A DNA stretch of 64,000 nt, from positions 765,263 to 829,262 of the forward strand of contig QANY01013371.1 in NCBI GenBank assembly GCA_003255025.1, written 5' to 3'. Shown here in pieces: positions 1 through 11,849 of this stretch. The translations under genes were made by a program, and so were the position numbers. This DNA comes from Datisca glomerata (taxonomy: Eukaryota > Streptophyta > Magnoliopsida > Cucurbitales > Datiscaceae). The stretch's first letter is position 1, and each line of letters opens with the position of its first letter. Below the pieces are notes generated by a model that saw only the letters and a list, made by a program, of their open reading frames with translations, did no database searches and was not told where the DNA came from.

Positions 1-922
1 GATCAAACCCCACAATATATAAGCAAAAAAAATTAGGGTTAGGTTTCATTTTCATTTCCCTTCTCCTCCAGTTCTTCTCTGTAATCGTCGGTTGCTCATC
101 GTTCGTCGCTTGTCGCCTTAGGGTTCTAAGTGCTCATCTCTCTCCTTCCTCGGCTCTTCTCCTTCCTTGGCTAGTCGACTTTCTCCTTCCTCGACTTTCT
201 CCTTCCTCGACTTTCTCCTATCTCATCTTTCTTTCATCGAGGGTAAGTTTCATCTCTGGTTCTTCAACGTCAGTGACATGATTTCTTAGTTCTGATTTCA
301 AATTAGTTTTTTCATGATTTTTTGAATAGAGTATGCTAAGTCTGGGATTACAAAGGTATGATGTTGTGTTGGTGGACATGACTGAAGATTGAAGATTGAA
401 GAACCTATGGTTTTAGTTTGTCATTTTAGTTTGCATTTTTCTTTTTGACAGTGTTGTCTTTCAATGGATTAGAACTTGAGAGTTACTCTTTATTTGTGTT
501 ATGCTATAGCTAGTGTAATTGTGATTTGTAACTGATATCAGATTCATTTGTGTGATTTATGAATCTATATGAATTTGTTAATGTTTTTATTAAGATTTGT
601 GTGATTTATGATGAATTTGTTACTAATTTTAGGGTGTTTTGACTGTTTTTAGGATGATTTTGTGATAGATTTGTGTGATTTTTCATATTTTAGGTGGAGA
701 AGGTACCAGATTTTACTATTTCAGGTTGAATTTTTTATGGAAAAATAAATAAATAACAGGTGTCACCAAACATGTGAACCGAACTAAAACTCACGGTTCA
801 GTTCAATTCGGTTCTTCTAGACTTCACGGTTCGGTACGGTTTAGAAGACAACCGAACCGAATGTTTCAGTTCGGTTCATTTTTCAGCCACTAACTGAATC
901 GAACCGAATCGTGTTCACCCCT
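1..922. mobile_element. hAT-like element terminus with degenerate CCGAAC repeats
   Basis: No gene is visible. The left 250 bases look like the transcribed leader of some gene or element: pyrimidine-rich, three tandem copies of a ctttctccttcctcga unit at about 178-220, and a good splice donor (gagGGTAAGT) near 240. From about 775 to 905 the sequence is full of degenerate CGGTTC/GAACCG repeats and it ends at about 922 with caccct-type bases, the pattern seen at the ends of plant hAT elements and their deletion derivatives. No matching opposite terminus or 8-bp target duplication was found, so the element is partial or the window edge cuts it. A similar leader (AATTAGGGTTA region) recurs at 46390-46640, which supports a repeat family. 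Confidence 0.35.
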
Positions 923-967
923 CATGTTGCTATTTGATTGAATTAATTTTAAGGATTTTGTTGAAGG

Positions 968-2250
968 TGAAAACTGATTTTTTTTTTGTCAAAAGGTAAA
1001 TATATTATCCAAAAGATTACACTTATACAAATGGCGTACCCCAGGTATACAATGAGCGGTATAGTGCTGAGGCTCAAACCTAGATAGATAATTAAAACAC
1101 ACTATACTGTAAAATAAGGAGCAGCTAATTACAAGATTACCGCAAAATAGATACAACACATAAATCACAAACCTAATCAAATCAAGGAAAAAAATACCCT
1201 AACCACAACACAGCACAACAACCAACCATCAATCCAACACAGTCCATCACCTAACTAAACAGCTCAGGCGAACACCAAGGTACACAAAAACACAGACAGA
1301 CTAACCTACGTAGTGAAGTAGGGCAAACACGAACCATGAATAGTAGAAAGGCTGATATCACAAAAGCAAAACTAATCGAGTGACCAGGCCGGGACCCTTC
1401 AAACTGACTAGATACAACCTCAACTAGCAAAATTCAGGCCACCGGTACAATAACCATAACACAGATCTGGAAGACCATCTCAGAGGAGAGACATAGTCAA
1501 AGCTGTCGGACCTCAAGCTCCACCGAGGTTCAGTAGCAGAGGCAAAATAGCACAGGCAGACAGAGGGGGAAGTCTATTCCGGCAGAGAAATCAACCCATC
1601 CCCAGCGAGATCTGGTAACGACCTAAGGGAAAAACAACGACCAAGAATGCGGTAAAATAAAGCAAACCGAGCTCCTATCAGCTTTTAAAATTTTTCCCCT
1701 CCGATGAAGCAAGGCGTGCATGATTGCGGATATGAAATTGTGAGGCTTTCCTTTGTGTCCCACCAACGAAAATCCTCGACGGAGCAGTTCTTGACATCAT
1801 AAAACAGTCCCTCCGGCGGAATAAAGACATCAGTGATAAGAAAGCGCTGCTCACCCACGAAGAGAACGGTAAGAGGACCCATCACCACTCCACTCTAATC
1901 ACCTCCCAACCAGGTTGAGACTCACCACAAAGAAGCCTCCATGTCTCAGAAGTGGAAGACGCTGTGGAGAGGAGCCCACGAAGACCGCTAACTCGAACCT
2001 CACCTTCTGGTTTGTGGCACATCTCTATTGAGTAGAATCGACGCATGGCAAGAGACCGAAAAGAACTCAGACCAACCCTCACGGTGCCCCTACGCTACAT
2101 CATATGAAGAAGAAGAAGAAAGTTGCCCAGCCATGAGCTCAGCGAAGCCCAGAGCCAGGCTCGATGGAGCTGCTAACGAAAGAGCCTAGACAACGACGAA
2201 TCTGGAAAGTTTCTAGAGAGAAAGTCTCAACTCTCTCTCTCTCTCTCTCT
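968..2250 (-). mobile_element. Probable short LINE-derived (non-autonomous) insertion
   Basis: The left edge is a poly-T tract (978-987), that is, a poly-A tail on the minus strand. It is preceded by a stretch ending in a 'tttggataatatatttacc' type sequence typical of plant L1-class 3' ends. The right edge is a (GA)n-rich leader on the minus strand. The short bases TGAAAACTGA plus the T run (968-987) recur at 11888-11906, beyond MULE-1, and could be the target-site duplication. Two minus-strand reading frames of 66-67 codons (1882-2082, 1685-1888) lie inside but match nothing I recognise. No reverse transcriptase is seen, so the insertion would be non-autonomous. A captured or ordinary host sequence is the alternative. 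Confidence 0.4.
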
Positions 2251-2770
2251 CTACACTAACCATTTTTCAGAAATAGACCCTAACACTAATTTTCGCTTAC
2301 CCTAACCCATGACCCATTTTACCCTAACCCATAACCCATGACCCACTTTTTCACTTTTTCCCCCATTGCCCTTCTTACAAACTGTTCAATCAAATGTCAT
2401 GCTCTACTTACTTAACACTCAAAGCCTCCCTACCCACCCCATCCCATTTCTCCTTCTTCATTTTTCATTTCTGCTACTTCTTCTTCATTTTCTTCCTTGT
2501 TTTCCTCTTCATTTTCTTCTTCATCTTCTTCCTTCTTCGTTTTCTCTTCATCTTCTTTCTTCTTCCTGCAACAGCAAATGATTGCTAGTCCTTCTCTCTG
2601 GAACAGGTATAAGTTTTACTTTCTTCTTTCTAGAAATATTTACTTGTCTTCTTCCTTCTTTCATGAGTTTTTCACTTTCATGAGTTTTCTAGAAATATTT
2701 ATTTGTTTTCTTTTTTCTGGAACATTGCTTAAGTTCATTTATTGTATATGATCACTACAAATTATGGTGT

Positions 2771-3215
2771 AGTGCAAAATGAGGTCTACACGAGCCTCGT
2801 GTAGACTAAATGCAAGGTACATGAACCCCGTGTACACCTCGTGTACACTACACGACCATCATGTAATGCATCATGAACTTCTTTAGTAGTTCAGGAGTAT
2901 TGTGTAGCATCTATTACACTAATCGAGGACTACACGATCATCGTGTAGTGTACAGAATGACCACATGATGATCGTGTACTCCTCGTGTACACTACACAAT
3001 CCTCGTGTAGTTCTTGTGTACACTACACGATGAAACTACACGATCATCGTGTAGTCTACACGATGGAATACACGAGCATCATGTAGGACTTATTACAGTA
3101 CACGAGGTTTACACGATGCTCGTAAAGGCCTCATGTACACTATACGATGACTACATGATCCCGTGAAAGTCTCATGTACACTGCACGATGGCTACACGAT
3201 CATCGTGTAATATTC
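2771..3215. repeat. MULE-1 array 1 (TACACGA/TCGTGTA repeats)
   Basis: Dense degenerate copies of TACACGA and its inverse TCGTGTA, often paired as short palindromes, lie just upstream of the transposase remnant. This is the left sub-terminal array. A (TTC)n-rich stretch at 2455-2575 precedes it. Confidence 0.85.
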
Positions 3216-3269
3216 CATTTCACTATGTATTTTTCTTGTACAGACTTCCTTTATTGATGTATATACAGA

Positions 3270-6090
3270 TATGTCTGAAGTTTGAATTTTTTATCCATGA
3301 TGGAGATTGGGTGAAAAATGGTACAACATGGTCTTTTGTGGAGAGAAGACCAAATTATTGGAGATATCTACTAACTGCACTTATCACGAGCTATCGGATA
3401 TATTGCATGAAGAACTCCAAATAGACCTCTCAAACTATGATATGTCCATCAAATTTCTTTATAGAAGTCATGTCCCCTGCCCTCTTGTTGAAATTTTAAA
3501 GGATAGAGATTCACAGCTATTTGTTAAAGAGAATGGATCATAACCACTTAGAATCCCATTATTTGTAAGTACCAAGCCTAAATTTTTTCCATCTCAAAGC
3601 TCGATTTCTTAAACCACAATGTCACAACAACCTCAGGTTCCTGAAACTTCAGGGTTCATCAAAGTTGGGTTCCTGAAACACAAATGTCACGATAACCTCT
3701 ACATGAAAGCATTCCTCGCTTTGAGAGTTTTTATCATTTTGAAAGGAACTATCATGACGATGATGTTTTTGGTCATCACGATTATAATGTTTTCGAGGAT
3801 GAAGATGTTGATGGAGATGATGATTTTGATCAGGGGGCGTATGATGATGCAAACCGTGGAGATAACCATGATGAAGCCATCAGTGGAGACAACCATACAA
3901 CGATTCCAGACTTGAATACCAGTGGTGAACCCGAGACCACTTGTCCATTGCCATCACAACCTGATTTGAATAAACAATGGCTTGGGTCCAGTGAGCAATT
4001 GGCTGATTTGAATCAGTTTGTAACCGACGTAATAAATATAGATGATTTGTACAGTGATAAAGCTGAGCTGCTTAAGGTTGCTCCTATGATGGACATCCGA
4101 AGAAATTTTGAGCTCAGATCTTCAAGTCAAGCGACTCAATATTGGTATTTGTATGTGTTGAGAAAACATGTCAATGGAGGTTACGGGCAATGAAATTGAA
4201 AAAATGTTCATAGTTCAAAGTTATAAAGCTCATCAATACACATATATGCACATTTGAAGTTTTGAGACATGAACACCATTTGGATACATATTCATTGATT
4301 GGTCATTCTATAGGATCTAAATACACGGGTGCCGGATGTATATATAGCCAAAAGACATAATTGAAGATGTTCGGCTTGATTTCGGTGTCAACATAGGTTA
4401 CCATAAGGCATGGAGGGCTAGGGAATATGCATTGGAATCAGTTCAAGGGTCTCCCAAAAGCAGCTATAGGATGCTCCCAGCATATTGTCACAAGTTAGAA
4501 TAAAAAAATTCAGGTACTTATTTTTTATTTTGCCATCATAATGTCTATACGAGTACTACATGATGGTTACACGGGCCTCGTGTAGTCATCATGTAGACTA
4601 CACGATGGTCACACAAACCTCGTGTAATCATCATGTAGACTACACCATGGTTTTATGGACCTCGTGTAGTCATCATGTAGACTACACGATGGCTACATAG
4701 ACCTTGTGTAGTTATCGTGTAGATTGCATGATGGTAACAAGGACCTCGTGTACTCATCGTGTAGACTACATGATGATTACACAGACCCCGTGTACGCATC
4801 ATGTACATTACGTACTCTGCCAATTTTAATATAGCAATATTAAATATTTTTCAGGGACAACAACACACATAGAGACCGATGAGCATGATGCTTTTAAATA
4901 GTTTTTCATAGCTCTTGGACCCTCTATTCATGGATTTTTCAGCTGTATAAGGCCTGTCATTGTTTCTAACACAGCCGCCTTAAAATCCAAATACAAAAGG
5001 GTATTATATGTTACAACAGCAAAAGATGGGAACAACCAAGTATATCTCATTACATTTAGAATCGCAGATTCAAAAAATAATGATTCATAGGAATGGTTCT
5101 TCCATAAACTTCATGATGTAATCGATGATCCATAAGACTTAGTATTTATATCTGACGGACATACAAATATACTAAATGTTGTACAGGTTATCTTTCCCAA
5201 TGCGCTTCATGGAGTTTGCATCTTCCATATGGACCAAAATATCAAATCAATTTATAAAAAGGAAGATGCGGTCACATTCTTGAAAGCAGCAAAGGTATAC
5301 CATCAATCAGAACTTGATCAGCTGATGATTCACTTTACATATGCATTTCCATATATTTCACAACACGTATCAGTGGGGGGAGTTGAGAGGTGGGCACGTT
5401 CCCGTTTTGCTGGAAGATGATACAATATAATGACTAGAAACTTCACGGAATGTTTGAATGGGATTTTGAAAGATGCTAGAAAGATTCTCATTACATGCCT
5501 TATATAACATATCTGTGACATGTTACAACGGTGGTTCTATGAACGACGGATGGTTGCCTATCAAATCACCTCGCACACAACAGATTGGGTTGAGACTGAG
5601 CTTAATAAGAAGCATTTTGCGTCACGTACACTATCATTGTTTCCTTCCAACATCCAAGAGTTTCGTGTTGTGGGTGGGGGTAGGGAAGCCTGGTAAACTT
5701 GCATCTTAAGACTTGTACGTGCAGAGAATTTGATCTTGATCAAATTTCATATATGCATGTGTTGGCTACATATCGGCAGTGTAATATTACCGCATACAGT
5801 ATGTGTTCGAGGTTCTACAAAAATGAGGCTCTAATTGTTGCTTATGCGGAAACAATACATCCTCTCGGGGATCAAGCAGATTGGGTCATCAGCCAGGAGG
5901 TTCATGAAAAAGTAGTATTTCCACCTATAACGAGGCAGCAAAGTGGCAAACCTAGGACAGAGAGAATCCCATCTAGAGGTTAGGAAGTAATGAGAATGAA
6001 GTGCAAACATTATGGAAAAATTGGTCATAACTGACAAACGTGCAGAAATCCAATTCATCTATCTCAACGGGATGACCAAACCACTTAAAT
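3270..6090 (+). pseudogene. MuDR-type MULE transposase (broken)
   Basis: The reading frame is broken by stops, frameshifts and an array at 4538-4812, but the family order is clear. There is an N-terminal block near 3300-3540 (CTYHELSDILHEEL, IKFLYRSHVP) and an acidic linker near 3750-3900. Then come a block with IDDLYSDKAELL (near 4045) and one with KDIIEDVRLDFGVNIGYHKA and WRAREYALE (4350-4440). The DDE region follows at 4860-5330: TAKDGNNQVYLITFRIADS, FISDGHTNILNVV, and HGVCIFHMDQNIKSIYK. A SWIM zinc finger (CTCREFDLDQISYMHVLA, 5704-5765) and a CCHC-like knuckle (CKHYGKIGHN, near 6005) close it. Two catalytic aspartates appear to survive. MULE transposases cut and paste their element and bind its terminal repeats; this copy cannot encode a working protein. 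MULE-2 holds the homologous N-terminal half. Confidence 0.85.
4538..4812. repeat. MULE-1 array 2 inside the transposase gene
   Basis: Repeats of ACGATGGTTACACGGACCTC type, followed by GTGTAGTCATC, run on with a period close to 40 bases. The array separates the WRAREYALE block from the DDE domain of the transposase, so it was probably intronic. Confidence 0.85.
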
Positions 6091-6184
6091 ATAAATAATG
6101 ACCTTTGTATACTTAAATTAAATATTAATATAGAAATATACATTTGTTTGTTATTTAATAATGTCACAAAGTTTAATTAGCATG

Positions 6185-6845
6185 CCTGAATCTTACATGA
6201 AGTCTACACGATGCCCATAAAGTTCACGTGTAATCCACACGATGCTTGTGAAGTCATCGTGTAGCCTACATGATTCTCGTCAAGTTCTCGTGTAGGCTAC
6301 ATGAAGCCTACAATAAAATATAGTAACAAAAAAACTTATAATCCGTAATTCACAATTTCATAAAATAAAAATTCATAAAGTTTAATTAGCTTGCTTGAAT
6401 CCTACATGAAGTCTACACAATGCCCGTGAAGTCATCGTGTACACTAGATGAATCTTACATGATTCCCGTGAAGTTCTTGTGTAGTCTACATGGTGACTAT
6501 ATGATGTCCGTGAATTCATCATGTAGGCTTCATGAAGACTACACGATACCCGTGAAGTCATCGTGTAGTCTACATGAAGACTACATGATATTCGTGATGT
6601 CATCGTGTAGTCTACATGAAGACTACATGATATATGTGATGTCATCGTGTAGTCTACATAAAGACTACATGATTCTTGTGAAGTTCTCGTGTAGTCTACA
6701 CGATATTACGCGATGCCCGTGAAGTCATCGTGTAGGCTACATGAAGACTACACGATACCCGTGAAGTCTACACGATTCTGGTGAAGCTCTCGTATAGTCT
6801 ACACAGTTCCCGTGTAGTTATCGTGTATGCTCATGAAGCCTACAC
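6185..6845. repeat. MULE-1 array 3 (central, between the two convergent genes)
   Basis: This is the longest array, with about 660 bases of TACATGAAGACTACACGAT and CCCGTGAAGTCATCGTGTAG-like units. It lies exactly where the plus-strand transposase and the minus-strand DUF1985-Ulp1 gene converge. The apparent proteins read here on both strands are only translations of the repeat. Confidence 0.85.
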
Positions 6846-7544
6846 TAAACATATAGTAACAAAAAATCTCAAAGATTATTTTATTTTTATTTAATAAAAT
6901 AAAATAAAAATTCATAAAATATATTCATATTATTTCGGTACAACATTGCCACGTGTAAATAACTCAATTGCAATTCATCTTCGATATTAGAGGTCCTTCC
7001 CATATGCGAGGGCTTCGACAAACTTAAGGGTAAATACCCCACAATCGAACCTACAAAATACATTAAATGCAAAAATAAAAGTTAAATAATATGTATGAAA
7101 TTTTAAGTGGACTTTAAAAAAAATGTATATTTCACTTACTCATTCTCTTGTTGTGAACACTTCATGATCTCATATTTTCACTCATCTTTGGGTTGAACCT
7201 CATGTCTTCTCTCATAAATATTCATCATCTGAGCTAGCCAAGGGATAATCTTCATGAATTGTTTCATTATTTCAATGTACAAGAAGCATTGAACCCTGGC
7301 CAATCAAATCAAGCTCAACCACAATCCAATGACTATGGTTCACATTCATTGGAAAGATAACATTATTCGACTGTTCCTAGCTCCTTCCAAAATTTGTCTG
7401 CAAGCCGAGGACCATGTATCAGAGCTGATCATCAACATCAATTTCCCAGCTCGCTGGATCTTGCTCGAACTCTGCCATTCGGCCAGACAGGTTTTCCTGT
7501 AATGTCATGAGAAAAAATTCAAATCCTCAATGTCAATAAAAAAT

Positions 7545-7800
7545 GGTCATGAAGACTACACGAAGTTTACACGAGACTCGCGAAGGCCTCGTGTAGTCTA
7601 CACGAGGGAGTGTGAAGGCCTGGTGTAGTCTACACGAAGTCTACATGAGGTCAGTGAAGGCCTTGTATAGTCTACATGAAGTCTACACGAGGGAGCGTGA
7701 AGGCCTCGTGTAGTCTACACGAAGTCTACACGAGGGAGCGTGAAGGCCTCGTGTAGTCTAGACGAATTTTACACGAGGCTCGTAGACTATGGTGTATAGT
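7545..7800. repeat. MULE-1 array 4
   Basis: Units of GTGAAGGCCTCGTGTAGTCT followed by ACACGAAGTCTACACGAGG. This is a cleaner local sub-family, with three nearly identical copies at about 7610-7760. It lies within the Ulp1 gene, just upstream of the catalytic-cysteine exon on the minus strand. Confidence 0.85.
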
Positions 7801-8124
7801 TCATTAAGTTAAAAAACAAATCATACTTACTTGCAGAAACAAATCACCAACACTGATTCTGATTTGAGGGTTGTATTCTTGCAAATCCTTCCTTATGAGC
7901 TCCGGGTATGCATCGATATACTGCAATGTAATAAAGATTAGTTAAAATATTTATAATTATTTTAGATACCAAATTAAAAAGATTATAAATAACTTCTTAC
8001 ATCTAACTCAAGCCATTGATAAGGTGAAGAGACTAGTTTTTTGAACCAGGTAAGGTTAACGGTGCAAAATGTAACTTCTATTTTCTCGTTCTTGTACAAC
8101 ATAAGTATAGATCAAAGTTAGGTA

Positions 8125-8345
8125 CACGATTGGTTTACTGCATGATGGTTACACAGACCTCGTGTAGCCATCGTGTAGTGTACATGAGGGTTACACTGAT
8201 CTCGTGTAACCATCGTATAGTCTACACGATGACTACACGACGTCCGTGTATCCATTGTGTAGTCTACACAATGTCAGTGTAACCATCGTGTAGTATACAC
8301 GATGGCTACACGATGTCAGTGTAACCATCATGAATACTATACAAA
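8125..8345. repeat. MULE-1 array 5
   Basis: A short array of GTGTAACCATCGTGTAGTCT and ACACGATGACTACACGA units, between the Ulp1 catalytic part and the Glu/Lys-rich linker of the minus-strand gene. Confidence 0.85.
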
Positions 8346-8540
8346 GAAGAAGTGTACAAGAATATTACAAAACTTACTTTTCCCTTGGGGAGGTGAACCA
8401 GGCTTTAAAACGGGCTTCATCCTCAGAAGATACATCACCATATGCTTGAAACGGTTTGAAGCCCATTTTGGCAACGATATTCTCATCAGTTTTTTCCTTT
8501 GCTGCTTTTTCTTTTCAACATTCTCGGTTTCCTAATTAGA

Positions 8541-9020
8541 TTACTCTAGGACCCGAGATTTTTTTATCTTTCTGTTACTAAGTTCACCAAGACAGACGAG
8601 CTCTTCTTCTTCTCCATCGTTGGACTGCTCCGTTGATCGAACTGAATCCATCAATGCAGATATTATCAATGCAACATTTTGTTCTTCTTTTTTTGTTTTT
8701 TCTTCTTTTACTTCTTCTTCTTCTGTTTTTTCTTCTTTTTCTTTTTTCTCTTCCATTTCTTTTTCTATATCTGTTTTCCCTCCTGTTTTTCTTCATCTTC
8801 CTTCTTTCACCTTCCTCATCCTTATTACCTTCCTTCTCTTCTTTCTTTTCTTCGACCTTCTCTTCTTCCTTCTCTTCTTTTTCTTTTTCTTCTTCTCCCT
8901 TCCGTTCCTTCTCTTCTTCTTCCTTCTATATCATCTCCTCTTCTTCTTCCTTCTCTACCATATTTTCATCTTTTTCATCCTTCTCTCCTTCTTCATTTTT
9001 CACTTCCTTCTCAATCTCCT
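8541..9020 (-). other. Low-complexity Glu/Lys-rich coding linker
   Basis: The plus strand is almost pure pyrimidine (TTC/TCT runs). On the minus strand this reads as long EEK/KEE runs, open for at least 71 codons in one frame (8541-8756). It fits the charged linker between DUF1985 and the Ulp1 protease domain. The overlapping plus-strand frames rich in Phe, Ser and Leu are artefacts of the composition. Confidence 0.6.
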
Positions 9021-9421
9021 TATCCTCCCTGTCATTAGCCATCATCATGGCAGATCGAGGACAGAATGAGTAATCATTTGGCCTCGATGTTACTAGATCC
9101 ATCAAAATTTTAATTTGAAAAATTGCAAAGGAAATGTTTGTTATATGGACATAATCTTTTTATCCATTGAAGTGATATTTTGATCCATTTCAATCAGGCG
9201 TTTCCTCACTCAATTTTCATGTCCACTGAACTTCTTGGACACAACCTTATTCTCCTCTATTTTTTCAATGGCCTTTTCAGACCTCTTCCTCGTCTCCTCT
9301 TCCTTTTCAATGGCCTCCTCCTCCTTATTAGCCTGCCTCATCTTCTACTGGAAAGGGTGATAGAGGAGGCGTCAATTAAAAAAACATGTAATATTAAGCA
9401 GACAAAACAGAAAAATGTGAC

Positions 9422-9845
9422 AACATGATGGTTACACGAACCTCATGTAGTCATCGTGTAGACTATATTATGGTTACATGCACCTCGCGTAATCATCGTG
9501 TAGACTATACGATGGTTACACGGACATCGTGTAGAATATACGATGGTTACACGGACCTCGTGTAGTCATCGTGTAGATTATATGATGGTTATACGGACCT
9601 CATATAGGCTACACGATGGTTACACGGACCTCTTGTATTCATCGTGTAGACTATATCATGGTTACACGGATTTCATGTAGTCATCATGTAGACTACACGA
9701 TGGTTATACAAATCTCGTGTAGACTACACGATGGTTATACGAACCTCGTGTAGTCATCGTGTAGACTACACGAGATCAGTGTAACCATCGTGTAGACTAT
9801 ACGTGGTCTGTGTAACCATCGTGTAGACTACACGAGGTCCGTGTC
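9422..9845. repeat. MULE-1 array 6, regular 40-base period
   Basis: The most regular array. The unit is ACGATGGTTACACGGACCTC joined to GTGTAGTCATCGTGTAGACT, giving about ten copies in 424 bases. Each unit is itself a set of inverted TACACGA/TCGTGTA pairs. It lies in the minus-strand DUF1985-Ulp1 gene between the DUF1985 and linker coding blocks. Confidence 0.88.
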
Positions 9846-11034
9846 AAGAAGAAGAAGGGTAAGAAATGTTTTTGAACATACATTCTCTCCAACTACTAAT
9901 CTCCAGAAGCTTTTTTTTTCTTCGTCCTCAGTAGGGACCAAGGAAAGAATTGTCAAATAAAAATGCAAGAAATATAAACCAGTATATAAGAAAGTAATAT
10001 AAATTAACTTGTCAACATAATTCACCAACATGCATTCTCCTTCGAAAAAATTTCTTTTTGAATATTCTCAACTGGTACTATCGTGGTCGGACACCATTTG
10101 AGAATCCTTGGCACCTTGATCGAAACCCGATTACCATACAAACTACCCACCAAGGGGATAGTTTCAAATACACATACCTATTTAAATAAAATAGAGTAAT
10201 TTAGTATTCAGCACATAAATAATTTAATACATCACTACATAGAATTAAATAAATTGTACCTGTAAGGTAAATGGACATACATTAAGCGAATACCCATGAA
10301 CAGCAGCGGGAGATTTTTATGTTTTTTTCTTGATCTTTAAGATCACCAAAAATAGCATTTGTATTCTTCACAGCTAATAATGATTTCATTGTTTTGGAGA
10401 ATGAGAGCTCTTCCCAATAATATTGGTTGAATGCTTCAAGGTCGTCAACCAAAACCAACCATCTCTTCTCAATTAAGGTACGGTTCTCCTTTCCCAACAC
10501 AAAATGCTCTAGCAAATAAATTAGAGTCATCTTGACCCCATCAGAATCTTACTTATATTCAAAGTTTTTAAACTTCTCCTCCGCTCAGCCATGGTCGGGC
10601 TTTGGAAAAATACAGATCAGAGAGTTTATTTGGTCCACGAGTCTTCTTCTTATCTCGTGCTTCACCAAACTTTAGTCCAGTCATCAACGAGAACTCTTTC
10701 TTAAAGAAGCACAGTGGTTCCTCATTGACAAGAAACCAGATTTTCTCCTTAGACGAGTGCCATTGACATACTCGACCTCTTTGGCCAACAACTGGTGGCA
10801 GACAGTTGCTGAAAACGTCAGGGTTAGGAGATCAAGGAGATGGCCAAAGCATGTCTCCCTAAATAAGGAGAGTTAAGAAGCTGTCAGCTTGGTCTTGATA
10901 ACCTCTATGCAGTGGGTATTGCATTTTGGATTGACCCTTGCTTTTGGAATTATGTTAACGTTATAGACGTATCTTAGTTGCATCTTTAATGAAGTCATAG
11001 CCTGTAGAATATTTAAGGAAAACATAAGATCAGG

Positions 11035-11355
11035 AAATGTACACGATGCTAGTGTAGTCATCGTGTAGACTACACGAGGTGTACACGATACTCGTGTAAT
11101 CATCGTGAAGACTACACGAGGGGTACACGATCCTGGTATATTTCTCATGTAGGCTACACTACATGAGGCTTACACGACCCTCGTGTAGTCCTCATGTGGC
11201 CTACACGAGGCTTGTTCAACCCTCGTGTAGTCCTCATGTGGCCTACACGAGGCTTGTTCAACCCTCGTGTAGTCCTTGTGTAGCCTACACGATGCTTACA
11301 CGACCCACGTGTAGTCCTTGTGTAGACTACACGAGGGGTACACGACCCTAGTGTA
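11035..11355. repeat. MULE-1 array 7 (right sub-terminal)
   Basis: Copies of TACACGAGG, CTTGTTCAACCCTCGTGTAG and TCCTCATGTGGCC-type units lie upstream of the DUF1985 coding start on the minus strand. It mirrors array 1 at the other end of the element. Confidence 0.85.
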
Positions 11356-11573
11356 ACTTAGAAAATAGATGCCAACCAATCTCAGAAACCCATAAAACAA
11401 CACTCAGAAACCTAGTAGAAAAAAAAAACTCAGAAACCCAGACAAAAATATATTAGAAACCTAAAAAAATTAACATTGTTATGATTAAGCCACTCAGAAA
11501 CCTAGACAAACAAATATTACCTTGTTGTTTTTCCTTGTTGTGGGAGACAAAGGCTCAATGATTTGCAGAGAGA

Positions 11574-11682
11574 GATGTTGCGATTTCGAGAGAGAGAAAT
11601 GTTACGATTTCGAGAGAGACAGAGAGAGAGAGTGTGAGAGAGAGTGTGAGAGTGAGAGAGAGAGAGAGAGAGAGAGATAAGA
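11574..11682. repeat. (GA)n microsatellite at the right end of MULE-1
   Basis: GAGAGA runs broken by GTGTGA. The left end of the element has a matching (CT)n run at 2230-2250, so the tract may be related to the element end, although simple-sequence growth is equally possible. Confidence 0.7.
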
Positions 11683-11849
11683 CTAATGGGTGGGGTTTCG
11701 TGTAATCATCTTTTTTTCTAGCCGTCGTTTGAAGTTCGTGAAGGAGTTTTTTGGTAATTTCACAAGCTGATTTTGAATTGAATGTGGGCTAGGAGTCAGG
11801 GTAAGAGGAAATTAGTGTTAGGATATACTTCTTCAAAATGATTAGCGAG

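Larger units (their letters stand above)
6950..11030 (-). pseudogene. DUF1985 / Ulp1-like C48 cysteine protease gene of MULE-1 (broken)
   Basis: Reading on the minus strand from about 11030, a DUF1985 domain is recognisable. Its blocks are CNTHCIEVIKTKLTAS and ETCFGHLLDL (about 10940-10835), then LIYLLEHFVLGKENRTLIEK and LVDDLEAFNQYYWEELSF (10282-10530). An LVPTEDEEK segment follows (near 9930) and then a Glu/Lys-rich linker (9000-8540). The catalytic-cysteine box DCGVFTLKFVEALAYGKDL lies at 7046-6990, with the Cys codon at 7043-7041 and a stop directly after it. Ulp1-family proteases cleave SUMO or related conjugates; their role in MULEs is unknown. The upstream His and Asp boxes were not found with confidence between 7100 and 7500. 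The gene is interrupted by arrays 4, 5 and 6 and several stops, so it is non-functional. Confidence 0.75.
2258..11846. mobile_element. MULE-1: degenerate Mutator-like element carrying a DUF1985-Ulp1 gene
   Basis: The ends are imperfect terminal inverted repeats. The left arm around 2258-2312 (CATTTTTCAG, then CCCTAACACTAATTTTCGC) matches the reverse complement of the right arm around 11790-11846 (CATTTTGAAG, then CCTAACACTAATTTCCTC). Both arms are flanked on one side by (CT)n/(GA)n runs. Inside are a MuDR-type transposase remnant on + (3270-6090) and a DUF1985/Ulp1 remnant on - (11030-6950), facing each other. Seven arrays of a CTACACGA/TCGTGTAG motif are scattered between their coding blocks. 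Many stops and frameshifts show that the element is dead. Plant MULEs carrying Ulp1-like genes are known (Kaonashi type in Arabidopsis, CUMULE in melon). I could not identify a convincing 9-bp target duplication. Confidence 0.75.

Noticed and set aside
3649..3896. Minus-strand His- and Ile-rich frames over the transposase acidic linker
   Set aside because: Antisense of the GAT-rich linker; the plus strand has the family-like text.
6382..6722. Open frames on both strands with repeated SCSLHEDYM / SCSLHVDYT units, resembling a repeat protein
   Set aside because: Open in both strands because the DNA is a short-period repeat array (MULE-1 array 3); there is no start context or homologous protein.
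8620..9069. Three overlapping plus-strand open frames of 119-149 codons rich in Phe, Ser and Leu
   Set aside because: They are readings of one pyrimidine-only tract; the real signal is the Glu/Lys-rich minus-strand linker of the Ulp1-type gene.
11163..11351. Repeat frame PSCSPHVAYTRLVQ
   Set aside because: Translation of MULE-1 array 7, not a gene.
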